From the NCBI GenBank assembly GCA_037102815.1, contig BTPP01000001.1, positions 4,799,001 to 4,863,000 on the forward strand: a stretch of 64,000 nt of DNA, given 5' to 3'. The notes beneath the pieces are model-generated. The model worked only from the letters and a program-made list of their open reading frames with translations, searched no databases and was not told where the DNA came from. How positions within the stretch are numbered: the first letter of the stretch is position 1; each line of letters starts with the position of its first letter. Positions 19,969 to 32,473 of this stretch are shown piece after piece. Both the position numbers and the translations under genes were made by a program. This DNA comes from Neurospora intermedia. Its lineage: Eukaryota; Ascomycota; Sordariomycetes; Sordariales; Sordariaceae.

Positions 19969-22171
19969 TACAGGTCAGACTCGCGGCCCGTTTCTAGCAG
20001 TTATATGGAATCATGACTTGTTGGGAGAAGGTGTAGCAAAAGAACAGGATTCGAGGCAAATAAGTATAGTTCGTGATAGAAAGATTGGTATCAAGGTTGG
20101 AAAACATGTGATGTAGTTCAAGAGATAAGCTGGTAGGTAAAACGAAAAGGTGGCGCACGCACGGAATGATGCTGCAGGAATCGCATGAGACTGTCTTCCG
20201 CTCGTGGTCGGCGCAGCTTCCGAAGGCTTGCGGTCCACCATCCTGAGTGTAGGAGCAGGAACCTTGTCTCTCGCGTCTTCCTTCTCGCTAGCAGTTGCCG
20301 CTCAGTTAACAACAAAGGTGTCGACTCGGAGCTGAAGCTTTGTCTACAAGACGACACCCTACCCTTCCCCCGAGTCTTTGGCTGGACCGTGCTGCGTGTA
20401 TCTCGATGGCAGCCAGTGAGTGAGTGGCAGTGTGACACTGATGCCTCCAGATGCCCGTAGATGCCGTGAACTTGACCAAGTGATGGCTGAGATCGGTAGA
20501 GGTATCCTGTTGTCTCTTCTGCACTGTAGTCGCTCGGTGGATTTGGTTCACGGTCTGCTGAGTGTTGCCTCGCTGCTGCCGTGAAACGAGACTTTGGTCC
20601 GGGATTCCGATATCGTGAGCTGTGAGGTAGTATAAGACTCAGTAAGATGATAGTGTCGTCCCAAAGACAGGTCAGATTTTATCACTCTGGGTGGAAGAGA
20701 AGAAAAAAAAGTCACGGTAGCGGGTTTTGTCAAGACTGGACTGTCTCCTCGACCATGAATGGCAATATTAGGCCTGCAGTTTGGAAGCTCAACGGCTTCA
20801 TCCCTGTTACCTAGCGCTGCCCACCCACCAAGGGCATCGATGCCACGGCGGTCAGAATAGCGCACAGCCGGTGGGCCACGGCAGATGAGGGAGGCGAGGC
20901 TCGAGCCTTTCTGGTTCTGGCTGATCGTCTGATAGTAATGGAGGCTCAAAGGGAACCAGGGGACGCGCATTGCAGTGGTGCCCATCTATATAGTGCGCAT
21001 GGCCTTCGGATGTGCCTCCGAAATTCTTTTTCGGATCAGGACGGATGCGGGGACGGAGACCGTTTGAGGTACTGGATCAACCATTCAGTCTTGTATCCTG
21101 CATTGTATTGGCTGCCACGCCGGGGATTTTGAGCCTGCAGTTTCACATCTAGACGTCCAGGATATGGTGTACCGCGGAACGGCTATAAGAAGGACAGAAC
21201 AAAGCGTGGTGGAAGTGAACCTCCCCCCGGACTAAGGAATACCCCGCAAAGTGAGAACATGACCTCAACGGCGCTGGGCCCTTTTTGATTCTCGTGGCTT
21301 ACTAATTTGTACATGACATGAATCCATCTGGACAAAATCCCATATCTGTTCAAGCCTAGATGAACATCTTCACAGGTTGTCCATTGGCGTTGAAACCATG
21401 TACCTACTTCATTGTATTCTGGTCCCAGATATAGCTTCCGGAGCCAGTGACATTGGCTAGAGTTAGGCGTGTCTTCCTGTGAGTAGCAAGGGGTCATGTA
21501 TCGCGTCTGCCATACTGATGCTCACCTTGGCGATCCTCGTGGTCATGTTGCGGCACATCACAATGCCATCCGTACCCGAGAAGGAGAAAAAGTGAGATGT
21601 GTACTATTCACGTTTGAATGGTTCTCCACCTTCTAGGGCCGGATAACCACGCGTTCCCTCGGGCCCTCTGCGAGAAGCTGAATTGCTAGCTAACTAAGGG
21701 AACGAAGATCAACTTCTGCCCTATTCAGGGGTTTGTTTACATACCCATGAACGCTGCTGCTTTCCATATCAGAGAGGGAAAGCGCTAGGTAGGTAAGTAC
21801 CTGTGCGCTACCATAGAAGGTTTCTACGATAAGGCACAGGGGCGCCTGCCCGTCCCTAGCGCTACAAGGGCAGCTACCCCACCAACGCTCAGTGACGTTG
21901 TCCCTTCTCACTGGAGGGGCGGGACGAGGGATGAGGTGCGGTGACCCCAACTGAACCCAACATCGCGTCCCAAAAGGAGGTCGACTTTGCGATTCGAACT
22001 GATTCCAGACCTCACTCCTCCGTTCGTTCGGGCGCCCCTGACACAACAACACACCTGCGCAGTTCACTTCGACCCGTTCGGTGGAACGCCATATCTAATC
22101 TCTTCCGAAACAACAACAACCATCATCGTAATACCAAAAGCGCAAAGTGCCAAGCTCCAACATCAATCATC
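19969..22171. other. long divergent intergenic region (SDR / GET3)
   Basis: About 2.2 kb. Several frames of 100-145 codons are open, but they overlap on opposite strands, begin at weak sites and resemble nothing known. CTAGGTAGGTAAGTACC occurs at about 21785-21801. The last 200 bases are a CA-rich leader for GET3. No RNA gene seen. Confidence 0.55.
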
Positions 22172-23285
22172 ATGTCTTCTACCGCAGTCATAAATGCCGA
22201 CGACGACCACATGGAGCCCACGCTCCAGTCGATTCTCGACCAGCGCTCGCTGCGCTGGATTTTCGTCGGCGGCAAGGGTGGTGTCGGCAAGACGACAACG
22301 TCGTGCAGTCTGGCCATCCAGCTGGCCAAGGTCCGCCGTTCGGTCTTGCTCATCTCGACCGACCCCGCCCACAATCTCAGTGATGCCTTTAGCCAAAAGT
22401 TTGGCAAGGAGGCGCGTCTGATTGATGGTTTCGACAACCTGAGCGCTATGGAGATTGACCCCAACGGTAGCATCCAGGATCTCCTGGCTGGCCAGGGCGA
22501 GAATGAGGGTGCTGGTGATATGGGTGGTGTGGGCGGCATGATGCAGGATTTGGCGTTTGCGGTACGTTGTTTGACTTTGGATCCCTTGCGCATTGCGTGA
22601 CATAATCAGGCGCTAGATGGATGACACATGCTGACTCTTGAGTCTGCCATAGATTCCCGGTATCGATGAAGCCATGTCCTTCGCCGAAGTCCTCAAGCAA
22701 GTCAAGTCGCTCTCGTACGAGACCATCATCTTCGACACGGCGCCGACCGGCCACACGCTGCGCTTCCTGCAGTTTCCCTCGGTCCTCGAGAAGGCTCTGG
22801 CCAAGGTCTCGCAGCTGTCTTCGCAATATGGCCCCTTGCTCAACGGCTTCCTTGGCTCCAACGGCACGCTGCCCAACGGCCAGAACCTGAACGAGATGAT
22901 GGAGAAGCTCGAGACGTTGCGGGCCACCATTTCAGAGGTGAACACACAGTTCAAGGATGAGCGCCTGACCACGTTCGTGTGCGTATGCATCCCCGAATTC
23001 CTGTCGCTGTACGAGACGGAGCGCATGATCCAGGAGCTGGCCAGCTATGGGATCGACACCCACAGCATCGTAGTCAACCAGCTCCTGTTTCCCAAGCCCG
23101 GGTCAGACTGCGAGCAGTGCACGGCCCGCAGGAAGATGCAAAAGAAGTACCTGGATCAGATCGAGGAGCTGTACGACGAGTTCAACGTTGTCAAGATGCC
23201 GCTGCTCGTGGAGGAGGTCCGTGGTAAGGAGAAGCTGGAGAAGTTTAGCGAAATGTTGGTTAAGCCGTTTGTGCCACCACAATAG
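22172..23285 (+). CDS. get3: ATPase GET3 (ASNA1/TRC40), tail-anchored protein targeting factor
   Basis: Exon 1 is 22172-22561 and exon 2 is 22653-23285, with a 91-bp intron (GTACGT to CATAG). The product is 340 residues, the normal length for Get3. It shows the deviant Walker A loop [12 protein letters not shown] (33-44), [12 protein letters not shown] (switch I), [10 protein letters not shown] (158-167, switch II) and the zinc-coordinating CxxC at Cys283/Cys286 in [11 protein letters not shown] Gly/Met-rich loop near 113-126 ([18 protein letters not shown]) is the variable helical region that binds client membrane anchors. Get3 dimers carry tail-anchored proteins from the ribosome-side pre-targeting complex to the Get1/Get2 receptor on the ER. 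Cytosolic. The ATG has a good context (ATCATCATGTC). The gene converges on MPE1. Confidence 0.97.
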
Positions 23286-24380
23286 GAGGCGTGGTAATAT
23301 AAAAGGTGTAATAATGATAATTCAAGAATTTTTCCCGTCATTTTTGCCTGGTCCATAACCAGAGAACTGAAGCCGTCATGGGGATATGCTTTCGGATCTA
23401 GTCACTGCGCCGAGGGTTAATTCACTTCAAGCCATATTTGGGAATGCAACACCGTACACACAGAACATCAGAGAGGCAAGTATCGATAAAGAAGATAAAA
23501 AAAACTGTTTCTGTTATAATTCCTAGCCCTCGAAAGCAATCTAGACCGAGTAACACATGCGGCAAAATCAGGCAGCTATAAATGACGGAGCAAGCGAAAG
23601 AATTACGGTAGGTCAAGTCCGTAGGTCGTCCATTGCCTATTTAGAAAAAGCATAAGGGAAGCGCGGGAGTCGGTTCATACTGACATTCTCCTCCGCTGTC
23701 GTGATCCCTCCAACCATCATCCCAACCATCATCAAGAAAGAGAGCAACGGCTGTCGCTCAAGTCCCTTTCCCCAGGCAATCGTCCTTCTCTTTTTTCATA
23801 ACGTCCATCATTTGCCGTTATTTTCCCTTCCCCTAGATGTTTCGTTTGCATGCCATCATATCCTTCTATCCATCCATCCATCCATCCATCCATCACATAT
23901 ATACGCCTTTCACGCCCCACGGTGCCTTTGCGTGACCATCCTGCCCGCCAGCCAACCTCCCACCCACCCATCCAGTCCTTCCGTGATAGTTTCGAGATTA
24001 AGTCCAGAAAAGCAAAAACCATGAAAAAAACAAAAACGCCTCTAATGCTCTCAGGAAATCAGGAAATCAAAAAGTGAGTGCGAATAAATACTGGCTGGCC
24101 GTTCCTTCGGCCCTCCATGTCTCGTGGCTTCCTCATCTGGGTATTTTCGTTGAGTATTTCTGCTTGATGTTGCCGCGTTTCCCTCCTCGAATGACATGCA
24201 TGTGGTTGTGTGTGAGGTTTGGGTGGTTGTAGCATGTACCACGTATAGGGTATTGTGTTGTGGTATGAGTAAAATTCGAAGCCGGGGACTGTGCTGATGA
24301 CTTATCATGCCGGTTGTTCTTGTTGACTTTGCTGCTTGTCGTGTTCCTGCATTAGAACCATGGGTACCTAATGGCATCCC
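23286..24380. other. convergent 3' region GET3 / MPE1
   Basis: About 1.1 kb between convergent stops. It contains a (CATC)n microsatellite at 23868-23894. No coding region supported. Confidence 0.55.
23868..23894. repeat. (CATC)n microsatellite
   Basis: About six to seven perfect CATC units between the GET3 and MPE1 3' ends. It probably lies in a 3' UTR or spacer. Confidence 0.85.
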
Positions 24381-26526
24381 TTACAGCTCCCGGTAATCGC
24401 TCGGCCGGACCCGCCTTTGACGGTTCTGGTGACGGTGCGGGTTGACGGGTTTCCTGAAGTAGGCATCGTCATCGTCAGCGGGCTGATGAGAGAAATTCTT
24501 GAATTGGTGCTGCTGGCCTTGATAGCCGCCACCATTATGCATGCCCATGCCGGCTGCTTGATTCATAACGTTCATTCTGCCACCGCCTGCTCGCATGGTG
24601 CCACCCATGTTAGGGCCGTTCGGAACGCCGCCGTGGCCATTCATGCCCATGCCGCCATTGTTCCACATTCCGGGATTGTTGCCATTGGGCATTCCGCCGG
24701 GGCCGCCGGGAAAACCACCTGGTCCCATCCCGCCGTTCATGGGTGGGAAGCCAGGTCCCATCCCGCCGGCCAACATCGGATTCATCATGTGGTTCATCAT
24801 GCCCATGTTCATGTTGGGCATTCCCATACCTCCAAAATTACCCATCATGGGCATGGCCGGGAACATTTGCGGCATGCAGTTCATAGCATTCATGCCATTC
24901 ATGCCAGGCATACCGGGCATTCCGCCCATCATTTGCTCCATCATGGCTTGCTGCTGGGTTTGTTGGGCCTTCTGCTGCATGGCCTTGGGCGCCTTTGGGA
25001 TCTTGGGGTTCTCCAGGGCATGTTCGGCAGGGCGCTTCTTCGAAACTTGCTGACTTCGCTCTTCCCGGTTAGCCTGTGTTGGTGGCGTTGTCTGGCCGGT
25101 GGAGCCGGATTGCATCGATGCTGCACTTGACGCTTGTGATGTCTGTTGCTGCGAGGCTTGCTGCGATGCAGATGGTGCAGTATCTGTCGGAGTCGGGGAT
25201 TCTGATTTTGGCTTGGTTTCCTCAGTAGTGGTTTGGACGGCAGGAGCGTCGGTAGATGTCGGAGACTTTGCGGCTGTCGGGCTGTTGGGACTGTCAGGGC
25301 TTTGAGACCCTTCTTTCGCCTTACTATTCTTTTCTGCAAGGAAAGCCTTGATCTTCTCAACTGCCTCCTCATCCGCCTTCAAGTCATCGATAAGTATGCC
25401 ATCGGACTTGCAGCCAGGGCAAATGAAGTCGCTCTCAATGAGGGCATTGGTAATGCAATCATTGCAATACGTCTTCTCACAACACGGTGTCTTCATTGGG
25501 TCTATGAACAACTTGTGGTCGATGGGGCACTCCAGCCCACGCTCCTGAATCTCCTTATCTCCCTCAGGAGTAGCCTTTTGGGCTGCAGAATTCGACTTGG
25601 CCTTAGCCTGAAACTGTTCCCATGAAGCCTTGTCAGGCTCGGCGATGACGAACTCTCCGTCAGCATTGACCATGATGCCAGACGGGGTCTTGGTTTCGTC
25701 ACCGTCCCCAGTCTGGCCTAGAGCCGTTGCTTTGTCTACTGTCTTAAGGAAGGATTTGGGAATGCCGGTAGTCCGCTTCACGCGGGGCCGGTTGTCATAG
25801 TCGGGGTTGTCGTTAGTTGGGCACAGTTGAATCCAGTGACCCTTCTCGCCACACCTGTAGCAAATGTAGCCCTGCGGAGGGTCATGGTCAGGGACGTTAG
25901 CAGGTTTCTTGGGGCCAGACTTGGCAACATATTGCTGCCTAAACATCCAAGTTAGTATCAACACATTTAGCGGTCCTCCAAAGCGATGGGAATTGTACGT
26001 ACGTAGCCATCTCCTCCTCCCTCGCGGTGAAATTCTCGGTCTGAGCTTGAAAGACAGCTGCCATCTTCTCTTCCTCAGTCATGGCACTGTTAAGCTGCAC
26101 GACTGGATTGGCGACTGGCTTAGCCAAGGCCTTGACGATCGGCTGTTCTTTGCGCGATGAGTTCTTAGCGTGTACAGGCATTTTGCCCGAGACATAGCGA
26201 GCAGCTCCTCCCCTACCCTGTACCTTGGCGGGCATGCGGCGAGCAATGACCGTGGTTGATCGTGGAATAATGGTTGTATCATCATCGTAAACTGGATCCG
26301 TGTTAGTGATCTGGCCATAGTCACTTGAAATCCCACTTGGATGGTACTCACCTTCTTTCATGCCCTCATCGGCAGCGATAATGAGGTCGAAATCAGTGCC
26401 ATCGCCGAGCGCACTTTTCAGGATGATTTCACGTTTCAGTTCGAAGACGGATATGCCAGTTCCGTCGAACTCCACACGGGTGGGCTCTTTGTTAGACTTG
26501 AACTTGAAGAAGACTGAGGACTCCAT
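24381..26526 (-). CDS. mpe1: Mpe1/RBBP6-type component of the cleavage and polyadenylation factor
   Basis: Three exons: 26352-26526, 26003-26291 and 24381-25938 (673 residues). Introns of 60 and 64 bp have GTGAGT and GTACGT donors, and the second has a perfect TACTAAC branch. Domains in order: ubiquitin-like DWNN domain (about 4-78, beginning SSVFFKFKSNKEPTRVEFDG); CCHC zinc knuckle with Cys181, Cys184, His189 and Cys194; RING/U-box-like domain about 292-331 (ECPIDHKLF, then CCEKTYCNDC and CPGC). A Ser/Thr/Pro/Gln linker follows, then a Met/Gly/Asn-rich tail (about 480-640) and a basic C-terminus. This is the yeast Mpe1 / human RBBP6 plan. Mpe1 is a CPF subunit in the nucleus that senses the poly(A) signal RNA and couples to 3'-end cleavage. 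The long Met/Gly tail is a fungal extension of low complexity. Confidence 0.96.
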
Positions 26527-29056
26527 GATGGGTTCAGCTTGATGCGATGTTGACTGTAGAGGCAATGGTCATAGGTTGCGCAACTGGGATGCCAAACAGG
26601 ATCCAGAAGTGACGCCGCGCCCAAGGCAAACACTGTACTATTAGAAGACTCTCCTAAACGATGTTGACGTATGATACGAGTTGGGGGCTGGGGCTTGTAG
26701 AAAGATTTCTGCAATGTCTCAGCTGGTAGCGAATTTCTCCCCTTTCAACAAAAATATTAGGCTCGTTTCCTTCTTCCTCTGTTTTTCTTACTCTTGGATT
26801 TGCAGAAGTTAGACTGAGTCAATTCTGAATGTACTCGTAGGAAGAGACACAAAGTGACAGATAAAGAGAAGGAAAGTACAAAGACCCAGCGAGACTGCAA
26901 CAACCCGTTCAAGGGGGATGGATGGTACTGTTGGAAGACTCGCACTTGTATCCCGTCCCAGATATCAAATCAATTGCGCCACAGCCAGAGACTCAGATCA
27001 CCTTCCAGGCCAGCCCAGCGAGCCAACAGCCAGAAAATATCGAGTTTCGAAATTTGTCAGTATGCGAAGCAAAAGCAAAATGAGAGCGGACTGGTGATAT
27101 TCGAATGGTGGCAGAATGATAGGCCGCCGTCACGCGTTGGATGGATTGATAATGTGTCGGTTTTCGCTGTGGTATCGTGAAGCGTCGCAAGTCACGTTCG
27201 GCTCAAATCGTCGGTTGTCGTTCGGTGCGTTGATGGAATGGTAAAAGGATCGCAGGAAGCCTGTCGCAAATAGTGGGCGACGCGGCGACGCTGGGAAAAG
27301 AAAAGAATCGATAAATAGAAAGTCGGCCGATGCAGTTGTGATGGCCAACTGATGGATTCGCCGTGGTATCGCAGATTGAAAGTTTTGCTGGAGGAAGAAA
27401 TGAACGGGAGGGTTCGGGGCAGCTGAAATGGAAATGGCCCACGGAATGTCATACGCTGGCGCCTATTGAATGGACGGATATAATGACTAAGCAGCCTGTG
27501 CATTGCAGGCAAGTGCGGTGCAGTGAAGGAAGCTCATCGGACGTTTGAAGGAAGGAGACACGGGTGCCTCTCCACTTTTCAATTTCCGCCCGTGCCCTAC
27601 ACTAAAGTATTCTATGTAGATGACTAAACCAAGCACCCCGGCACTGGCGGCCAGCCGAAGACTGCTTGGCAGTGACTGGCAGCCCGTGGAAAACACCATT
27701 CACCAGCAGAAGCCCAAGGAAGCAAAGGTACCAAACATTTGATGATACTCATCCATACTAAATTGGTGAAAGCATATCGGTATGACCACACACTCAGGGC
27801 TTGAAATTACCTCTGGTTTTCCAGTTTTTTCTTTCTTCAGTTCGCCTTCGATATCACGATTGGGGACGTTCAGGCCGGGTTATCGCAGGGTGCAGTGCGC
27901 ATTGCATTGCTGCAGGCGCTGCTTGCGCTAGGTGGAGAGGATTGCATGATGATGATGATGACAATGTTTCTTGCGTTAAACAGCGAGCAGTGGGAGCTTG
28001 GTTCCGTGTTACACACCCGCGAGGATAATGGCCAGACGCTCGACGATATGGTTGGATCATTCGAAGAAAATGAGCCCACGATCGTCAGAGTTGCGCAGTC
28101 CCCTCCTTTTATCTGTGGCTTTTTTTCTTCTTCTTCTTTGTTTATACGTCCAGCTTTGGCCACCCGACTCTGATATTGCTGTAGCACTGCTGCACGACAG
28201 AACACTTTTCACGATCCTCCACTCCGTCTGCATCTACAAACACTAGGTATCTACAGAGCCGCTTCAGTAAGGTCCTTCCACTTTCCCGCAAAGTGGAAAA
28301 GCGGTGCCCGTTACCTCTAGCGTAGCGTACCGGTATTTATCGGGTCCAGTCGTACCTACCTCTACCTACCTGCCCTGTACATACACTAGAACTACCTAGC
28401 CGCGGGAGTGTGGCTCCTCCATCGGCCCATCCCGTCGGTTCGTCGTCGGGTCACTTTCATCATCGCTTTTCCGTCGCTCTCGGCTCTGGCTTGGTACTAA
28501 GTAGAGGTACCTTTTTTCGTAAGTTTACAAATCCTGCTGTTCGGCCCCGCGTCAACCATCTTTGCTCCTCCTTCCCCAACTTCCCTACCTTCAGTTACCT
28601 ACCACAGCCTACAAGCACCTCTGTACTAAAACTTCAGACTACCATCATCGCATCAAGGCAATTGGGAAAAGAGGATTTGACAGCTTTCTGTGGCCGCGCT
28701 CCGTTCCAATGTCAAAACCTCTTTACCAGCGATCGTGAGCTGCGCTTCTCACAGATAAATACACACACGATTCGTCCCGGCAACGTCCACGATTAGAACA
28801 TCGCCACCTCCAGTGACTTCATTCCAGACTCCTCACGTTTCGGCAAGCCACTGCTATTTACCAACTCTATCTGGAGTCGGCCATCCGCCCGAGCCTACCT
28901 ACTAGCTTCGAACCGTGCTTTCTATACACATCCAGCCCTAGGAATCAGTCATCCGAAACTCCAGCGCTTCATAGTCCCATTGCTGGACAAAGTCGAAACG
29001 TACCGAAATCTCCCATACGGCAATAGCAACGATCCTCACCCTCTTCCTCGGTCAAA
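26527..29056. other. long divergent intergenic region (MPE1 / UPS)
   Basis: About 2.5 kb. Short overlapping frames only, none resembling a known protein. A CGTACCTACCTCTACCTACCTGCC tract lies at 28351-28373 and AAGTAGAGGTACC near 28499. The 28,550-29,050 part is CT/CA-rich and is probably the leader of the UPS gene. Confidence 0.55.
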
Positions 29057-29764
29057 ATGGTTCTCACGCACACTACCAACCATACCTATAGCCATCCTTT
29101 CCCGACCGTCACGCTCGCCTTCTTCCTCCGGTACTGCTCCCCGCAGCTCAATCCCTTCTCTCAGCATGTCATGAGCACCGACACCCTCTCATCGCATGTC
29201 GACCCGGCCACCGGCCGTCTGCACACGACTCGCATCCACCTCAAAAAGTCGCGTATGCCGCCTGCTATCATGAAGATGCTCCCCACTAGCATTACGGGCG
29301 GTGCCACGACCGAGAAGGCGTCCTATATCATGGAGACCAGCGTTGTGGACATGAAGGAGGGCTGGATGTCGACCGAGAGCCGAAACCTGAACTTTGCCGG
29401 CGTTCTGTCGGTGGTGGAGAAGCAGATCTATACGATCCCAACGAGCACTAATGAAAATGGAAATACGACCGACGTTGCCACGACGGTGGTCTTTCGATCT
29501 CGCTTTGGGGAGCGCATTCGCGACAAGTTGGGTCACTTGCACGCGCATGAAGTCGAACAAGAGAAGGCCGGCTTCTTTTCCCGGCTTGGCGCCCATGGTA
29601 TTCAACGAAGCATCGAGAGCCTTGCGTCAAAGAAGACCCAAGATCAACTTGGCAAGAGCCGAGAGGGCATGAAGCTGATTCTCGAGCGACTTCGCCAGTC
29701 GGGCATCATGGGCGTCCTGGAGCTCAGAAAGATGGCACGGGAACGCAACATGGAGAAGGCTTGA
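29057..29764 (+). CDS. PRELI/MSF1-family (Ups/Slowmo-like) mitochondrial lipid-transfer protein
   Basis: A single exon of 235 residues with a good start context (GTCAAAATGG). Residues 1 to about 175 form a PRELI/MSF1 domain: an N-terminal THTTNHTYSHPFPTVTLAFF block, HVDPATGRLHTTRIHLKKS, then alternating beta strands (SYIMETSVVDMKEGWMSTES, NFAGVLSVVEKQIYTI). A long C-terminal helix closes it (GMKLILERLRQSGIM...). In yeast Ups1 and Ups2 pair with Mdm35 in the intermembrane space and move phosphatidic acid or phosphatidylserine between mitochondrial membranes. There is no cleavable presequence, as expected for Mdm35-trapped proteins. I lean to the Ups2/Ups3 branch, but that needs a tree. Confidence 0.93.
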   Translation: MVLTHTTNHTYSHPFPTVTLAFFLRYCSPQLNPFSQHVMSTDTLSSHVDPATGRLHTTRIHLKKSRMPPAIMKMLPTSITGGATTEKASYIMETSVVDMKEGWMSTESRNLNFAGVLSVVEKQIYTIPTSTNENGNTTDVATTVVFRSRFGERIRDKLGHLHAHEVEQEKAGFFSRLGAHGIQRSIESLASKKTQDQLGKSREGMKLILERLRQSGIMGVLELRKMARERNMEKA

Positions 29765-30616
29765 AACGAATTGCCGAGCTAGGGTTATAATGACCATCTA
29801 GGCCTTCGGTCGTACTCTAGGGTCTTTCCCAAAGCTTATGATATGTTTACTTGCCCTTGCCACCGTTTTTGTCCATCATTGGGCATCACCGAGACGTATC
29901 CGACCCTGTCCTCTGCTCGATCAGGGCAAGGAAGTCCGGTGGAAGTACGCGGACGAAAGACGCATCTTTTTTACGGCACCGCAAGACGAGTTAGGCCACA
30001 ATCTCTGTGGGCTGTCTTTCTTGGTGTCGCTCTGTACACTACAACATTGTCGTTGATTTTAGCATGGCGTTGGTGTAAGGTCTATGTTGTCACTGGGTCG
30101 CATACGATGAGGGACGTCATCCTCACGACACGCTCACACGCGAGCATATACCCGCGTACCCATTCTTGAAGTTTGTGAAGGAGGGGGCCAGCAACTGCGG
30201 CGTCAGTCAATTGAATGAGGGGACTGCGTGTACCCTATGTGTTATTTTATTCCACTCTCTCTGTGTTGGTATTGGTTATGAAAAAGAAACGGTTTTAACA
30301 ATGAATGTCTCACTGATGTGTATTATGTATGTATATCGTCTAGGTCTTGACGGAAGGCTAAGAACTGATCGTGCGGAAGGAAATCGAAAAGGAGACATGA
30401 TGAAGACGTTGACGACGTTACAACACAAGCGTAATGCATTACGGTTCAGCATTTCTTGTCAATCTTGTTTTCTGGCAAAGGTCCGTTTCTACAACGTGCT
30501 GACCGGTTTCCAGCGCAACGTGTAGAAAAATTTTGATCGTTTTGAGCCCCTCCTCATTTACCGACTGGTATCGAAACACTTCATCCATCATAACCTTCAT
30601 CGCCATTACGCCCCCT
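29765..30616. other. convergent 3' region UPS / carboxypeptidase
   Basis: About 850 bases between convergent stops. No coding or RNA feature is supported. Confidence 0.55.
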
Positions 30617-32473
30617 TCACCTGACGAACCTGCCCCTTCCACCTCCATGCTGTTTCCCCGTCTTACCCGGGAACTGACTCCAGCTCTGAGGCGCCGTCCC
30701 CTCGCCCAAAGGCTGCTGGCTCTGCGGCGCATCCGGGTCCGTCGTGAACGGGACCGTGCAGTTCAAGCAGTTGACTCTGCCCAGCAAGAACTCTAGCTGC
30801 CTGTACGCCGCCGACGGCGCATACTGCGGCACCATGTGGCCCGACATGTCGATCTGTACCCAGGTCAAGCCTCGCTCGCTGCCCATGGATCCAAACACGC
30901 CGCCGGCCGCCAGCGTCGACAGGTCCGACATGGTGTTGTACGGCACATAAAACGGTTGGTCGGGCTTGTTCTGGAACCCTAGCTTGCCGCCCCAAGTCAT
31001 GTTTTGGATGCCCAGGAGGGTGCCGTTGGCGATCAGGACCATATCCAGTGCGCCGTGGCCGATGATCACGTTCTTAGTCGCATCGATGACGTGCGGCAAG
31101 GCATGGAAGCTCGACGGCTCCGACCGGTCGCGTCCGCCCACGAACACGTTCTGCTCCGAGCAACTGGACCACTTGACGTTCTCAGGCGCGTGAACTGCCT
31201 TCTTGACGTCGTCTCGGTCAAAATACACCTTGGCACCCTCGGGCAGGTACCCCATCGATCCCGGAAACCCAAGCACGTCCCACAGCAGGGGACAGGTGGT
31301 GGCCACCTGGTAGATGTTGAAGCACGGGTTCAACAGCAAAATGGCGTCGAAGATATCGTAGAACAGTCCCCAGCATTCGTCGCGCGTGGTGCCGGTCTTA
31401 TCGGTACCGGGCAGCTTGGAGGGCTGTAGGCCCTTGGGCGGATACACCAGGTACTGCGAGACGAAGTCGGAATAGCCGCATTTGGCGTCGACCGACTTGA
31501 TGTGCTCCCGGAAGGTGTCGTTGAAGGGGAAGAGTCCCGACCAGTACTCGGTGAACTGGACGACAGGGACCTGCTCGGCGACTTCGTCCCACGAGATTAC
31601 GGGGTCGTAGATCATCAGGCCGGACATGTCGTAGTAGGTCTTGTCATTGGCGTCGAGGAAGGCGGAGGCGATGTAGGGGCAGTAGAGGCCGGCATAGGAT
31701 TCGCCGGTGATGTACACCTTGTAGCCCTGCATGGCAAAGGTGTCGATAAAGTTCTTCCAGAAACCCATGAACTGAGCGGCGACATCCTCCTCGCTAGTGG
31801 CGGTGACGTTGCCGGTAGAGAAGCCGGTGCCGACGGGCTGCTCGACCCAAATGACGTTGGTCAGGGTGTGCCAGCTCCAGGGGTTCTTGACGGGCTTGTA
31901 AGTACCATACTGCCAGAGGAACGGTCCGTTCTCTTGGAGGAAACCTTCCAGTGAGGAGCAGCCGGGCTATGGAAGTATAGTTTGTCAGGCGGATGTATTC
32001 ATATTAGGGGTTTGATAAGGGTGAACTTACACCACCGTTGAGCCATATCAGAATCTCCTTCTTAGCAGCGGGGTTCGTAGATGGGAAGAACCACCAAAAA
32101 AGCTCGCTCTTCTCCTCGGGGTCCTGGCTGATGGGCAAAGTGCCAGCATAGGACTCTCCCACATCAAAGTCAACATCAGGGATGTTCTTCCCGTCGACGG
32201 CAAACCCTGTGTTTATGCATGTCAGTTGATGAGCAGAGCTGCGTTCAAAGTGGGTCAAAACTCACTTGTGGTGTTGGCATTCAGGAACTTGGGCTCTTGA
32301 ACCTTAGCAACATCACGCTCGACGGCCGGGGCAGCCTCAACCTTCGCAGCGTGATTCTTGAGTCTGTTGGCAACATGTTCTAGGTACTTCTTCTCAGCCT
32401 GGCCGAAGCTAGGACCGCCAGCGGTGGCAGTTGTCGCTAAGAGTAGCGACGAGACTAGTGCGGTCAGACGCAT
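30617..32473 (-). CDS. secreted or vacuolar serine carboxypeptidase (peptidase family S10)
   Basis: Three exons: 32266-32473, 32031-32206 and 30617-31966 (577 residues). Introns of 59 and 64 bp have GTGAGT and GTAAGT donors. A signal peptide covers about 1-18 ([18 protein letters not shown]). It is followed by a propeptide-like region rich in Lys/Ala/Glu. The family blocks are WLNGG at the end of exon 2, PGCSS at the start of exon 3, [11 protein letters not shown], and GESYAG with the nucleophile Ser218. The other catalytic residues are Asp436 in GHGALDMVL and His505 in [12 protein letters not shown]. The intron therefore splits WLNGG/PGCSS. Several NxS/T glycosylation sites are present. The C-terminus has a Gln/Pro- and Gly/Arg-rich tail rather than a membrane anchor, so it is not a Kex1 type. 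It removes C-terminal residues from peptides at acid pH. Confidence 0.95.

Noticed and set aside
24417-25130. 237-codon His/Ala-rich frame opposite MPE1
   Set aside because: It is the reverse reading of the Met/Gly/Asn repeat tail of Mpe1.
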